This document shows positions 8,110-16,348 of a stretch of 64,000 nucleotides of DNA, in pieces (positions within the stretch are counted from its first letter, which is position 1; the number at the start of each line of letters is the position of its first letter). A program made the position numbers and the translations under genes. The notes under the pieces were generated by a model. It was given only the letters and a program-made list of their open reading frames with translations, made no database searches and was not told the origin of the DNA. The stretch lies in contig NZ_CP059467.1 of the NCBI RefSeq assembly GCF_017894365.1, forward strand, positions 496,001 through 560,000, in the 5' to 3' direction. The DNA is from Aromatoleum bremense. GTDB taxonomy: Bacteria > Pseudomonadota > Gammaproteobacteria > Burkholderiales > Rhodocyclaceae.

Positions 8110-10041
8110 TTACACCGGCCCGGGAACCGTTTCCATCGCAACACGCAGTGCCGCCGCGTCGTTCGCCGCGTCGGCGTGGAAATCATGCGCCGGCAACATC
8201 TCGCACAGCAACGCGCCGGAAACCGTGTCGTCCTTCAGCAGCGCCGCGGTCACGGCGTGCAGCACGTGACAATGGCGTTCGAGCGTCTCGCGGCACGCGC
8301 GCTGGGCCGCTTCGAGCATCGCGCGCGCTTCGCCCAGCGCCCGCTCCTGGATGTGTGGTCCGACCAGTGCATCGGGCACACCGGCGAGGCTCAGCAGCCC
8401 GAACTGGCTCGAAAACCCCATCGAGCTGACCATTTCGATTGCCAGTTCCGAGGCCCGCTTGAGGTCATCGGCCGCGCCCGACGTCGTGTTGCCATAGCTC
8501 ATCAGTTCGGCCTCGCGACCAGCCAGCAGCATCGACAGCCGCGCCTTCAGTTCACGCTCGCCATACAGCGGCACTTCGTCCTCGCGGCTGACGAAGGTCA
8601 CGCCGAGCGCCTGGCCGCGGGGCTCGATACTGATGCGCTCGACGCGGCCCGCTTTCAGCGCATGGGCGACCAGCGCGTGGCCCGCTTCGTGCACCGCAAT
8701 GCGCTCGCGGTGCGTTTCGGTGAACGCGGCTTTGAGGCTCGAGACTTCGCCACCGAGCTGATGCGTCTCGAGCGCACGGTGCAGGTGAGCCTGGGTCACC
8801 GAAGCGCTGCCCGACTCCGCCGCCAGTACCGTCGCGCGATTGACGATGTTCGTGATGTCGGCGTGCGACAGGCCACTGCTCGCGCGGGCGAGCGCCTCCG
8901 CGTCGATCCGCCCGGAGTCGGCGCGGACGCGGGTCAGACACAGCTCGAACAGTTCGCGGCGGTCGTGCACGGTGGGCAGGTTGACGCGCGCGACGAGGTC
9001 GAAACGACCGGGGCGGCGCAGCGCTTCGTCGACGTTGCCGACGTGGTTCGTCGCGCCGATGACGATGACGTTGTCGGACGTCGAGAAACCATCCATCTCG
9101 ACGAGCAGCTTGTTGATGATGCGATTCTCTTCGGACTGCCCGCCCTCGACTTTCGCACCACTCGCGCGCTTGCCGATGCCGTCGAACTCGTCGATGAAAA
9201 TGATGCAGGGCGCATTCTTGCGGGCGGTCGCGAAGAGTTCGCGGACTTTCGCGATGCCCTGGCCGTAGAACATGCTCGAAAAATGCGAGCCATCGACGGC
9301 GATGAAATTGGCCTTGCATTCGCCGGCGAGTGCGCGTGCCAGCAAGGTTTTTCCGGTTCCCGGCGGGCCTTCGAGAAGCACGCCGCGCGGAGGCTTGGCC
9401 CCGAGCGCGAGATATTTCTGCGGGTCGCGCATGAAGGCAGTCACCTGCTGCAGCGAGGTTTTCGCATCCGACGCGCCGACCACGTCGACGAAACTCGTCT
9501 GCGGCTTCTCGGCGAGCCTGGCTTTCGCGCCGCCGCCCATTGCACCTTGCCGCAGCAGATAGACGCCGAGCACCACCATTGCGGCGACCGTCAACAGCGT
9601 GAAGAGCCGCTCGAGCACGCTGCCCGTGCTGGCGACGATGCGTTCGCCCACCGTGCGCGCGTCCACGCTGATGCGGGTCAGCGCGAAACCCTGCTCCCGG
9701 CTCGCGGTTTCGAGGCCGGCCAGCAGTCCTTCCTCGCCCGCGACGAGCTCGGTGCTGAATTGCTCACCGCTGCGGGTGGTCGCCAGCACGCGCTGGCCGT
9801 CGACCCCGACCGCGGCGATCTCGCCCTGTCGAAGCTTGTCCGCGAAAACCGATGCGTCGAGCGGACGGTCCAGCCACATGTGGGGGCCGGACTCGAACTC
9901 GCGTGCGAGTTCGGTCTTGCCAGCCGTGCTCGGCGCGTGGCTGTGGTAGTCGAACGCGATCCAGCCGGCGACGACGGAGGTAAAAAGGGCGACGGAAAAA
10001 AGGATTTGGACCCAGCGGGGCCACGCAGAGAATAGCTTCAT
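8110..10041 (-). CDS. FtsH-like ATP-dependent zinc metalloprotease (M41), paralogue
   Basis: A 643-residue membrane AAA+ protease. Two helices (about 11-30 and 145-165) flank a periplasmic segment. Next come the AAA module with Walker A GPPGTGKT, Walker B IIFIDEFD and the second region of homology (RRPGRFD), then the zinc site HEAGH and a downstream Asp in SGAADDLKRA. All catalytic residues are present. The ATG at 10041 (MKLFSAWPRW) is chosen because it directly precedes the first helix; the frame stays open further upstream. Divergent N-terminal sequence and an isolated context suggest a second FtsH rather than the housekeeping copy. Confidence 0.88.
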   Translation of the reverse strand: MKLFSAWPRWVQILFSVALFTSVVAGWIAFDYHSHAPSTAGKTELAREFESGPHMWLDRPLDASVFADKLRQGEIAAVGVDGQRVLATTRSGEQFSTELVAGEEGLLAGLETASREQGFALTRISVDARTVGERIVASTGSVLERLFTLLTVAAMVVLGVYLLRQGAMGGGAKARLAEKPQTSFVDVVGASDAKTSLQQVTAFMRDPQKYLALGAKPPRGVLLEGPPGTGKTLLARALAGECKANFIAVDGSHFSSMFYGQGIAKVRELFATARKNAPCIIFIDEFDGIGKRASGAKVEGGQSEENRIINKLLVEMDGFSTSDNVIVIGATNHVGNVDEALRRPGRFDLVARVNLPTVHDRRELFELCLTRVRADSGRIDAEALARASSGLSHADITNIVNRATVLAAESGSASVTQAHLHRALETHQLGGEVSSLKAAFTETHRERIAVHEAGHALVAHALKAGRVERISIEPRGQALGVTFVSREDEVPLYGERELKARLSMLLAGREAELMSYGNTTSGAADDLKRASELAIEMVSSMGFSSQFGLLSLAGVPDALVGPHIQERALGEARAMLEAAQRACRETLERHCHVLHAVTAALLKDDTVSGALLCEMLPAHDFHADAANDAAALRVAMETVPGPV

Positions 10042-10547
10042 CGACGATCCGGGATTCAGCCCCGAATAGGACCGTCGGAGGGTCCGGGCAGGGCCTGCTA
10101 TGTGGCGGCGCGAACCGCCAGGTTCAGCTTCGAGTGCAGCGTGCCGGGCTGTGACCGCCCCGCTGCACCCTCGATTATTGCTACCGCACACGCAGTATTT
10201 TTGTGCGGTGAAGCATTCTTTCCCAGCAGCCATTCGCGAGCAACTTTCGCGCGCCCGGCCGACACGATGACGTTCGCGCAGGGCAGCCTGCATAGCGCCC
10301 CGCGCTGCCAGACTTCAGCCGGCATTACGCCTACGCGTTATGCAGCCGGTTTTGCGACTCCCACCCAGCAACGAAACATGCCGTTACATAATCGACCGTC
10401 GGATAGCCTGGTCATCCGGGTCGCTCCACGGCCGCCGTTCTCGTCAGCTGCTCGTCCTGATCGACGCCGCGATCGTCGAGGCGGTTGGAATCCGGCCGAC
10501 GAAACCAGCTTTTCATTGATTATGCCGGAAGCGATCCGGCGGCGACT
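10042..10547. other. Long intergenic region with one inverted repeat
   Basis: About 500 bp between the end of the amine-dehydrogenase operon and the start of the FtsH-like gene. Overlapping ORFs occur but none has a ribosome-binding site, plausible composition or recognisable domain. The only structure I see is the 8-bp inverted repeat at 10183-10209. No clear intrinsic terminator was found for the operon ending at 10548. Confidence 0.4.
10183..10209. repeat. Inverted repeat ACCGCACA-N11-TGTGCGGT
   Basis: Perfect 8-bp arms (10183-10190 and 10202-10209) around an AT-rich loop. It could be an operator for the FtsH-like gene starting at 10041, or an RNA hairpin. No U-run follows, so it is not a standard terminator. 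Confidence 0.4.
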
Positions 10548-11582
10548 TCAGGCGGGTTGTGCGTGAACGGCGATCTCCGGCCGGCTGCGTTTCTCGGGGT
10601 AATAGCACATGTAACCGCTCGCGCAGTGGCTCGGCGCGGCGCGCAGTCCGACCGCGCATTCGCGGACTTTCGTCTCCGGTTCGCCGTCCTCGATGCGGCG
10701 CAACACCTCATGGACGAGCTCGACACTCTTCACCTTGCGCTCGCTCGCCCCTTCGCGCCCGGCGATCTTCACCGAATGCACGCCTGCCGCATGCATCGCC
10801 GGCATCGCGCACAGGCCGCACGGGCCCCACGGATAGCGGTTCGGCGCGACCGAAAAACCGTTGCCGAAGCGATACCACAGCCAGCGCTTGTAGTCCTGGT
10901 CGTTCTTTTCCAGCCGCCGCAGCGCCCGTTCGGCAGGCGCTTCGCCGCTCGCGGTACGGTATTCGAACTGGTAGTTGTCGATGCAGATCGGTCCCCCCTT
11001 GTTCATCGGCAGATGCACGGTGTGGCACGCGCCCTCCTCGAACACGCAGCCGTCGTTGAGCACGAACGCTTCGATGTCGAGTTCGGGGAGTTCGGTCGCG
11101 ATCGCCGCGATCTCGGCGACGGTGACGTCGCGCGGCAGGATGATGCGGCGCGCGCCGAGCTGCGCGAAAAAGCGCGCCGATTCGACGTTGCGGCAGGTCG
11201 CCACCGAGCTGACGTGGATCGCGAGCTCCGGCACGTTTGCCGCGAGCGAGGCGATCAGCGAGATGTCGGCGACGATCGCGGCGTTACCGCCGATGCTGCG
11301 AAAGTGCGCGGCGATTTCGGTCAGCGCGTCGAGGTGCTGCTCGCCGTATTGCTGCGCGTTGAGGACGAGGAACACTTCGGCATCGAGCGTGTGCGCGTTG
11401 TCGATGACGCGCTCGAGGTCGGCATAGCCATTGAGGTTGCCGAACACGCGGCGATTGACGCCCGAAGTGTTGAAACGCCGGATCCACTCCGGAGGCACGA
11501 CGCCGCAATACAGTTCGCGCGCGCCAGCCCGCACCAGCGGTTCGACTTCGGCAGGCGTGCTGATCGGTGCAGTGATTTTCAT
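10548..11582 (-). CDS. U32-family protein, UbiU-like; putative O2-independent hydroxylase subunit for QHNDH
   Basis: A 344-residue protein of the family named peptidase U32. It has the U32 core motif in EAFVLNDGCVFEEGAC: Cys179 and Cys186 are spaced like two Fe-S ligands of UbiU (C-x6-C). Cys200 and Cys255/258 can supply the other two. It ends in a Cys-rich tail (CASGYMC). UbiU with UbiV hydroxylates ubiquinone precursors without O2; other U32 proteins modify tRNA or rRNA. The ATG at 11582 fits the family N-terminus and lies 19 bp after the upstream U32 gene. As last gene of the qhp operon it probably serves QHNDH maturation, replacing QhpG; that role is inferred. Confidence 0.75.
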   Translation of the reverse strand: MKITAPISTPAEVEPLVRAGARELYCGVVPPEWIRRFNTSGVNRRVFGNLNGYADLERVIDNAHTLDAEVFLVLNAQQYGEQHLDALTEIAAHFRSIGGNAAIVADISLIASLAANVPELAIHVSSVATCRNVESARFFAQLGARRIILPRDVTVAEIAAIATELPELDIEAFVLNDGCVFEEGACHTVHLPMNKGGPICIDNYQFEYRTASGEAPAERALRRLEKNDQDYKRWLWYRFGNGFSVAPNRYPWGPCGLCAMPAMHAAGVHSVKIAGREGASERKVKSVELVHEVLRRIEDGEPETKVRECAVGLRAAPSHCASGYMCYYPEKRSRPEIAVHAQPA

Positions 11583-11601
11583 GCGTGAGGGTTGTTTCAC
11601 T

Positions 11602-12525
11602 CTAGGCTCCCGACAGGACGATACGGCTGACCCAGCCATTCGCCACCGCCTCGGCGATTGCCGCGCTCATGCCCGGCGCGTGGCGGTAATACATCGTGTT
11701 GCCGCGCTGCGAAGTCTGCAGCTCGCGCGTGCCGGGGCGCGCGCCGACTTCGGAGAAGCCGAGGCATTCGCGGCGGCATCGGTGGCCCGGCGAGAATTTT
11801 TCCGGCACATCGAGCGCCAGCGAACCGAGCTTGCAGATGCGGCCCTTCGCGATGTAGCCATACGGCGCGCGCACGCCGACCGGGAAATCGATGCCGGCAT
11901 ACATGTCGGCAGCGCCGAACGGCGGGAAATCGAGTTCCAGGCGGCCGATGCCCAAATTGTCGAGGATCTCGCGGAACGGACCGGCGCGCAGGCCGTTCGG
12001 GTACATGCGCGCCCACGTCGCGGACGGCAGCCGCGGGTCCTTCAGCATCTTCCCGAGCAGCCGCCCGGCGACCGGCCGCAGACCCGGGAATTCGCGCTGC
12101 ACGACGCGCGCGACGCCCCAGTCGTTGACGGTCACTTCGGCGCCCGCGGGCAGGCGCGCGAGCGCGGCGCGAAGCGGCTCGAACAGGCTGTCGCAGGCGA
12201 TCGGCGTGACGAGGCCGAACGTCACTCCCCAGCGCTCGCAGAGGGCCACGGCGCGATCGATCGCCTCGATGCTCGGCAGCAGGTGCTCGCAGAACTCGCT
12301 GCCGAGGAAGAAATGCGTCGGCTCGGCGTCGTCGGGCAGCGTGACGCACTGTCGGGCGTCGCCGAGCCGTTCGAGATAGTCGTCGCGCGTGACACGCTCC
12401 TGGCGCGCGAACGCGGCCAGCTCACGCTCGTCGACGAGCGCAAAGCCAAGCTCGATCGGGCCAGCCGGAGGTTTTGGCGGAATGGAAAAGGTCGGGGTGG
12501 GGGTCGGGGTCGGAGTCGGTGTCAT
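11602..12525 (-). CDS. U32-family protein, UbiV-like; putative O2-independent hydroxylase subunit for QHNDH
   Basis: A 307-residue U32 protein translationally coupled to qhpE (ATGA overlap). After an odd Thr-Pro repeat at residues 2-12 it has the UbiV-type cysteine set. Cys79 in LGSEFCEH matches the UbiV segment LGETVC, and Cys231, Cys250 and Cys254 match the UbiV C...C-x3-C cluster ligands. In UbiV these bind a 4Fe-4S cluster. The pair with the following UbiU-like gene mirrors ubiU-ubiV, but no ubiquinone, yhbT-like or tRNA-modification gene is adjacent and both lie inside the QHNDH operon. Reading it as a radical-SAM-independent, prephenate-type O2-free hydroxylase of the CTQ tryptophan is inference. 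Confidence 0.75.
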   Translation of the reverse strand: MTPTPTPTPTPTFSIPPKPPAGPIELGFALVDERELAAFARQERVTRDDYLERLGDARQCVTLPDDAEPTHFFLGSEFCEHLLPSIEAIDRAVALCERWGVTFGLVTPIACDSLFEPLRAALARLPAGAEVTVNDWGVARVVQREFPGLRPVAGRLLGKMLKDPRLPSATWARMYPNGLRAGPFREILDNLGIGRLELDFPPFGAADMYAGIDFPVGVRAPYGYIAKGRICKLGSLALDVPEKFSPGHRCRRECLGFSEVGARPGTRELQTSQRGNTMYYRHAPGMSAAIAEAVANGWVSRIVLSGA

Positions 12526-13220
12526 GAATCGGTCTCCGCGATTCTTCTGTTTTCGCGCCCCTGCCAGGTGGCAAAGGCCGCGAGGTAGGCAACGAGCCCG
12601 CGAAGGCCCGTGTCGGGGTGCTGCATGAGGTGATTCGCGATGATGCCGGTAAAGCGCGCCGCGGCCATGCTCGCGCCGCCCGGAGCTCCGCCGGGCGCGT
12701 CGGGACAGGTTCCCCACGCGGCGCCGGATGCGGTCGCCGGGTCGAGCCGTGACCATTCGCCGGGAGCGCAGCGCGCATCGCCGCTCACCGCGAGCACGCC
12801 GGGATAACGCGCCGGATATACCGGCGAGCCGCGCGCCGGCGCTGCGGCGACGAGCAGCACGCCCTGTCCCACGGCCCACTCGCAGGCTTCGCGCAGCACG
12901 CGGCGGTCGTCGGCGAGACCGAGGCTCAGGTTGACGACACGGGCCCCTTCGGCGACGCACCAGTCGATCGCGGCGGCGACGAGGCGCGGCGTCGCGGGCC
13001 GGGCGACCGTGGCGACGCGCGCATCGAGCAGGCAGGCGGCCGGCGCCGCACCGAGGACCAGCGCAGCGACGCATTTGCCATGCGGCAGCGCAGGTCCGTG
13101 CGGCGCTTCGCAACGCACGACGCCATCGGACTCGCCGCCGGCGAACTGCACCGCCGCGTGCAGCGCCGTGGGCGACACGCGCTCGAAACCACCATCGACG
13201 ATGCCGACGCGCAGTTTCAT
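12522..13220 (-). CDS. qhpE: QhpE: subtilisin-like protease removing the QhpC leader
   Basis: A 232-residue cytoplasmic serine protease with no signal peptide. The catalytic triad is visible as Asp9 (GIVDGG), His47 (LPHGKC) and Ser184 (GGASMAAARF). In Paracoccus, QhpE cleaves the leader peptide of the gamma subunit QhpC after radical-SAM crosslinking. The usual oxyanion Asn of subtilases (AAGN) is not seen; the corresponding stretch reads VAAAPARG. Start and stop overlap both neighbours by ATGA, showing translational coupling with qhpF and the UbiV-like gene. Confidence 0.88.
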   Translation of the reverse strand: MKLRVGIVDGGFERVSPTALHAAVQFAGGESDGVVRCEAPHGPALPHGKCVAALVLGAAPAACLLDARVATVARPATPRLVAAAIDWCVAEGARVVNLSLGLADDRRVLREACEWAVGQGVLLVAAAPARGSPVYPARYPGVLAVSGDARCAPGEWSRLDPATASGAAWGTCPDAPGGAPGGASMAAARFTGIIANHLMQHPDTGLRGLVAYLAAFATWQGRENRRIAETDS

Positions 13221-14935
13221 ACGGCCCTCAGCAGCGGCGCGGGCGGTCGCGCCGGCGGCTGCTCGACCAGCGCGCCGTCACGCAGCTCGACGACACCGTC
13301 GAGCTCTCCGACGGACGCGAGGTTGTGCGTGATGACGATGCGGGTGCGACCGGCGAACACGCGGTCGACCGCCATGACGATCGCCTGCGCGACCGGCAGA
13401 TCGAGCCCGGAGGTCGTCTCGTCGAGGATCAGCACCGCCGGGTCCTGCAGGATCGCGCGGGCGAGCGCGATGCGCAGGCGTTCACCGCGGGACAGCGCGG
13501 ACGCCGACGCGCCGACCGCCTTGTCGAGGCCCCCCGCGTGGGCGAAGCGCGCGAGACCGGCGAGGTCGAGCGCGCGCAGCAGCGCCGCCTCGTCGGCATC
13601 CGGCGCGACGAAGCGCAGGTTGTCGCGCACGCTGCCGGGCATCAGCACCGGGTCCTGGTCGACGACGACGACGCGCCGGCGCAGTTCGGCGAGATCGAGC
13701 CGGTCGAGCCGCACCCCGTCGAGCAGGATGTGGCCGGCGCCCGGATCGTAATGACGCTGCAGCAGGTCGATCAGCGTCGATTTGCCGGCCCCGGACGCGC
13801 CGATCAGCGCGAGCTTGCGGCCGGCCGGAATGTCGAGCGACGCGCCGTCGAGCACGCGCGCCTCGCCGTAGCCGAAACGCACGTCGACGAGTCGGAGGTC
13901 GCCGCGCACCGGCTGCGCGAGCGCGACCGGCTGCGCCGGCGACGTGACCGTCGGCAATTCAGCGGCCAGTTCGCGGATGCGCTGCAGGCTGACTTTCGCC
14001 CGCTGCCAGCCCATGAAAACGCCCGCCGCGGTCTGCAGCGGACCGGCCGCACGGGTTGTGTAGGCGATGAACGCGACGACGACGCCGACCGTCAGCTCGC
14101 CCGCCGCCGCGAGGCTGCCGCCGACCGCGAACACCAGCAGCACGCCGAGCCCGGACAGGATGCGCTGCACGCCCCCGGCGCCGAGCGAGGCGACCTGCGA
14201 GCGGCGCAGCGCCGCGAAATAATCGCCGTGATGCGCGCGCAGCTCCGCCTCCTGCCGCGCGCCGGCATTCGTCGCCTGGATGAACTTCATTGCGCGCAGC
14301 GATTCGACGAAAAAACTCGACATCGCCGCGCTCTGCTGCCGCACCGCCTGCGCGCTGCGTTCGAGCCACGGCCGCGACCCGAGCAGCGCCGCGACATGCA
14401 GCGGCACCAGCGCGAACACCAGCGCCGTCAGCAGCGGACTCAGCGACAGCATCAGCGCCAGCGCGACGACCAGCGAAAACGCCGCGTTGAGGAGACCCAT
14501 CGGCGCGTCGATCGCAAAACGCTGCACCTCGGCGACATCGCCGTCGAGCCGCGACAGGATCTCGCCGCCGCGGGTGCGCGCGTAGTACGTCGGCGCAAGC
14601 GTCTGGAGGTGGCGGTAGATCTGCTCGCGCAGGCCGAACAGCACGTGCGCGGACAGCTTCAAATACGCGAGCCGGGAAACGGCCTCGACCGCGACGCCGG
14701 CAACAAGCAGCGCGAGGAACGCGCCGCACAACTGCAGCACCACGTCCATGCGCCCGCCGACGATGCCGTCGTCGACCAAGCGCTGCGTGAGATACGGTGG
14801 CAACAACGCGGCGCCCGACGCGAGGAAGGACAGCACGACGATGCCCGCTGCCGCGCCCGCCCGCCCGCGCACCGTCGGCCACGCCCACGCGAGCGCCTGC
14901 AGCGGCAGCGACCCCTTTTTCCGCAGCGCGATCAC
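13217..14935 (-). CDS. qhpF: QhpF: ABC transporter exporting the processed gamma subunit
   Basis: A 572-residue half-transporter: an N-terminal six-helix permease (about residues 25-300) fused to an ATPase. Walker A is GASGAGKST, the signature is LSRGER, Walker B is LILDETT, and the switch His lies in ITHN. In QHNDH loci this exporter moves crosslinked QhpC to the periplasm because QhpC lacks a Sec or Tat signal. It lies 13 bp after qhpB and overlaps qhpE. Confidence 0.9.
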   Translation of the reverse strand: MIALRKKGSLPLQALAWAWPTVRGRAGAAAGIVVLSFLASGAALLPPYLTQRLVDDGIVGGRMDVVLQLCGAFLALLVAGVAVEAVSRLAYLKLSAHVLFGLREQIYRHLQTLAPTYYARTRGGEILSRLDGDVAEVQRFAIDAPMGLLNAAFSLVVALALMLSLSPLLTALVFALVPLHVAALLGSRPWLERSAQAVRQQSAAMSSFFVESLRAMKFIQATNAGARQEAELRAHHGDYFAALRRSQVASLGAGGVQRILSGLGVLLVFAVGGSLAAAGELTVGVVVAFIAYTTRAAGPLQTAAGVFMGWQRAKVSLQRIRELAAELPTVTSPAQPVALAQPVRGDLRLVDVRFGYGEARVLDGASLDIPAGRKLALIGASGAGKSTLIDLLQRHYDPGAGHILLDGVRLDRLDLAELRRRVVVVDQDPVLMPGSVRDNLRFVAPDADEAALLRALDLAGLARFAHAGGLDKAVGASASALSRGERLRIALARAILQDPAVLILDETTSGLDLPVAQAIVMAVDRVFAGRTRIVITHNLASVGELDGVVELRDGALVEQPPARPPAPLLRAV

Positions 14936-14948
14936 GCGGCGGCGCTCC

Positions 14949-16022
14949 TCAGCGCCTGACGACCCGCAGCCATCCGATCGACTGGTCGGCCCCGCCCGGC
15001 ATCATGATCTCGCCGGTCTTCTCGAGCGTCTCGGCGTCGTGGATGACAATCTTGTCGAGCGCCCCGCCGACATAGACTTCCTTGCCGTCGCCCGAGATGT
15101 TGACGGCGTAGAACGTCTGCTCGAGGTCGACGCGCTTGATCAGCTTGCCGGTTTCGGTATCGACTTTCGACAGCTGGTTCATAACGAGGAAAGCCTCGTT
15201 ACGGGCAACCGGATTGATCACCGACGAGAACATCGCCGTCTGCGCGTTCTCGAACTCGACCGTCTTCAGCGTCTCGGCGTCGAGGTCGAACACCGCGATG
15301 CCAGCCTTGAACGCCTCGGCGGAATCGGGCGCGGCATCGGTCTTGGCGACGAAGTACGGGGTGCTCAACGCGCGCGCCTGCTCGAACGTTCCCCACATCG
15401 CCAGGACGTCCGGCTCGCCCAGGCCGGGACGGTCCCAGTGGCGGATCGGGTAGGTCTTCTCGATCGTCCCGCTGCGGATGTTGAACAGGTACATGTCCCA
15501 GCCTAGCGCGAGCAGGTGGTCCTTGTTGCCCGTCGGCGCAAGCAGGCTGATGCGGCGCGGTGCCGGGAACGTGCGGCGCGGCTTCGCGCCCACCCCGTCG
15601 GCGGTGTCGAACACCGCGATGTAGGTGTCCTCGACCTGGTACTCCGAGCGCCCGAGCACGACTGGCGCCTGGTGCACGTACAGCTCGCGCCCGTCCTCGC
15701 TGACCGCCGCGGCGAAGAAGCCCTTGATACGCTTGCCGGGACTCGAGAAGTCGGCGCGGAACACCTGGTTGCCGGTATCGAGGTCGATGCCGACGACGCT
15801 TTCCATGCGGTTGGTCAGCACATAGGCGACCTTGCCGTCCTTCGGCACCGTGATCGTGCCCGGCACGCCGTCGCCGGGGATCCTGACCGAACGCACGACT
15901 TCGCGCTTGGCCGGATCGATGACGTGCAGGGTGTTCGGCCGCGTGACGGTCAGCAGGTATTCCGCAGCGATCGCGGACGCCGACGCCGCGACGCAGCACA
16001 GCGCAACGAGCAGTTTCTTCAT
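14949..16022 (-). CDS. qhpB: QhpB: beta subunit of quinohemoprotein amine dehydrogenase
   Basis: A 357-residue periplasmic seven-bladed propeller. The signal peptide is at residues 1-20 (cleavage after ASAIAA), followed by repeated YVTN-like blades such as LHVIDPAKREVV, VVGIDLDTGNQV and VYVGGALDKIVIHDAE. In the known enzyme the beta subunit forms part of the active site around the CTQ of the gamma subunit. The ATG at 16022 gives a clean signal peptide; the longer frame upstream overlaps qhpC and is discarded. Confidence 0.9.
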   Translation of the reverse strand: MKKLLVALCCVAASASAIAAEYLLTVTRPNTLHVIDPAKREVVRSVRIPGDGVPGTITVPKDGKVAYVLTNRMESVVGIDLDTGNQVFRADFSSPGKRIKGFFAAAVSEDGRELYVHQAPVVLGRSEYQVEDTYIAVFDTADGVGAKPRRTFPAPRRISLLAPTGNKDHLLALGWDMYLFNIRSGTIEKTYPIRHWDRPGLGEPDVLAMWGTFEQARALSTPYFVAKTDAAPDSAEAFKAGIAVFDLDAETLKTVEFENAQTAMFSSVINPVARNEAFLVMNQLSKVDTETGKLIKRVDLEQTFYAVNISGDGKEVYVGGALDKIVIHDAETLEKTGEIMMPGGADQSIGWLRVVRR

Positions 16023-16027
16023 GATGC

Positions 16028-16348
16028 TCAATCTCCCGGGAACAGGGTCTGCAGCTCGCGCCAGTCGCGCAGTGCCGAGTTCTTGCCGTCGGTCCAGTCG
16101 CGCGCGCTGTTCAGGCCGTCGGCGAGTTGCGCCGGCCACCAGCACGGATCGGTGCAGCCGTAGAGATCCGCCTCCATCGGCTGGCACAGGCTGGCCAGTC
16201 CGCCGAAAGCGTCGATCTCCCAGCCCGGATCGAAAGTCGTCGTGCAGCCGACGACGCTGCTCATCAGCTGCACTTCCTCGCCGTTGCCTTCCTGCACGGC
16301 GTGTTCGAGCAGCTGTGCCTTATGGTTGAGGGCTCGCAAGCGTTTCAT
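16028..16348 (-). CDS. qhpC: QhpC: CTQ-bearing gamma subunit precursor
   Basis: A 106-residue precursor, coupled to qhpD by an ATGA overlap. Residues 1-28 form a leader without signal-peptide character. In the core, every crosslink position known from the P. putida/Paracoccus enzyme is conserved in spacing: Cys35-Glu44, Cys55-Asp61 and Cys69-Asp77 for thioether bridges, and Cys65-Trp71 for cysteine tryptophylquinone. The block [12 protein letters not shown] carries the cofactor. Crosslinks are made by QhpD, the leader is cut by QhpE and the product is exported by QhpF. Trp71 must additionally receive two oxygen atoms. Confidence 0.95.
   Translation of the reverse strand: MKRLRALNHKAQLLEHAVQEGNGEEVQLMSSVVGCTTTFDPGWEIDAFGGLASLCQPMEADLYGCTDPCWWPAQLADGLNSARDWTDGKNSALRDWRELQTLFPGD

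Noticed and set aside
7498..10035. 845-codon plus-strand ORF
   Set aside because: Antisense shadow of the FtsH-like gene and overlap with DUF3365. Arg-rich low-complexity translation, no domain; caused by high GC.
10102..10566. 154-codon ORF in the long intergenic gap
   Set aside because: No ribosome-binding site, composition like shadow frames, runs into the U32 gene.
10548..12525. Reading the U32 genes as proteases
   Set aside because: The family name is historical. Conserved cysteines of the UbiU/UbiV type and the operon context favour a metallocofactor enzyme; leader cleavage is already covered by QhpE.
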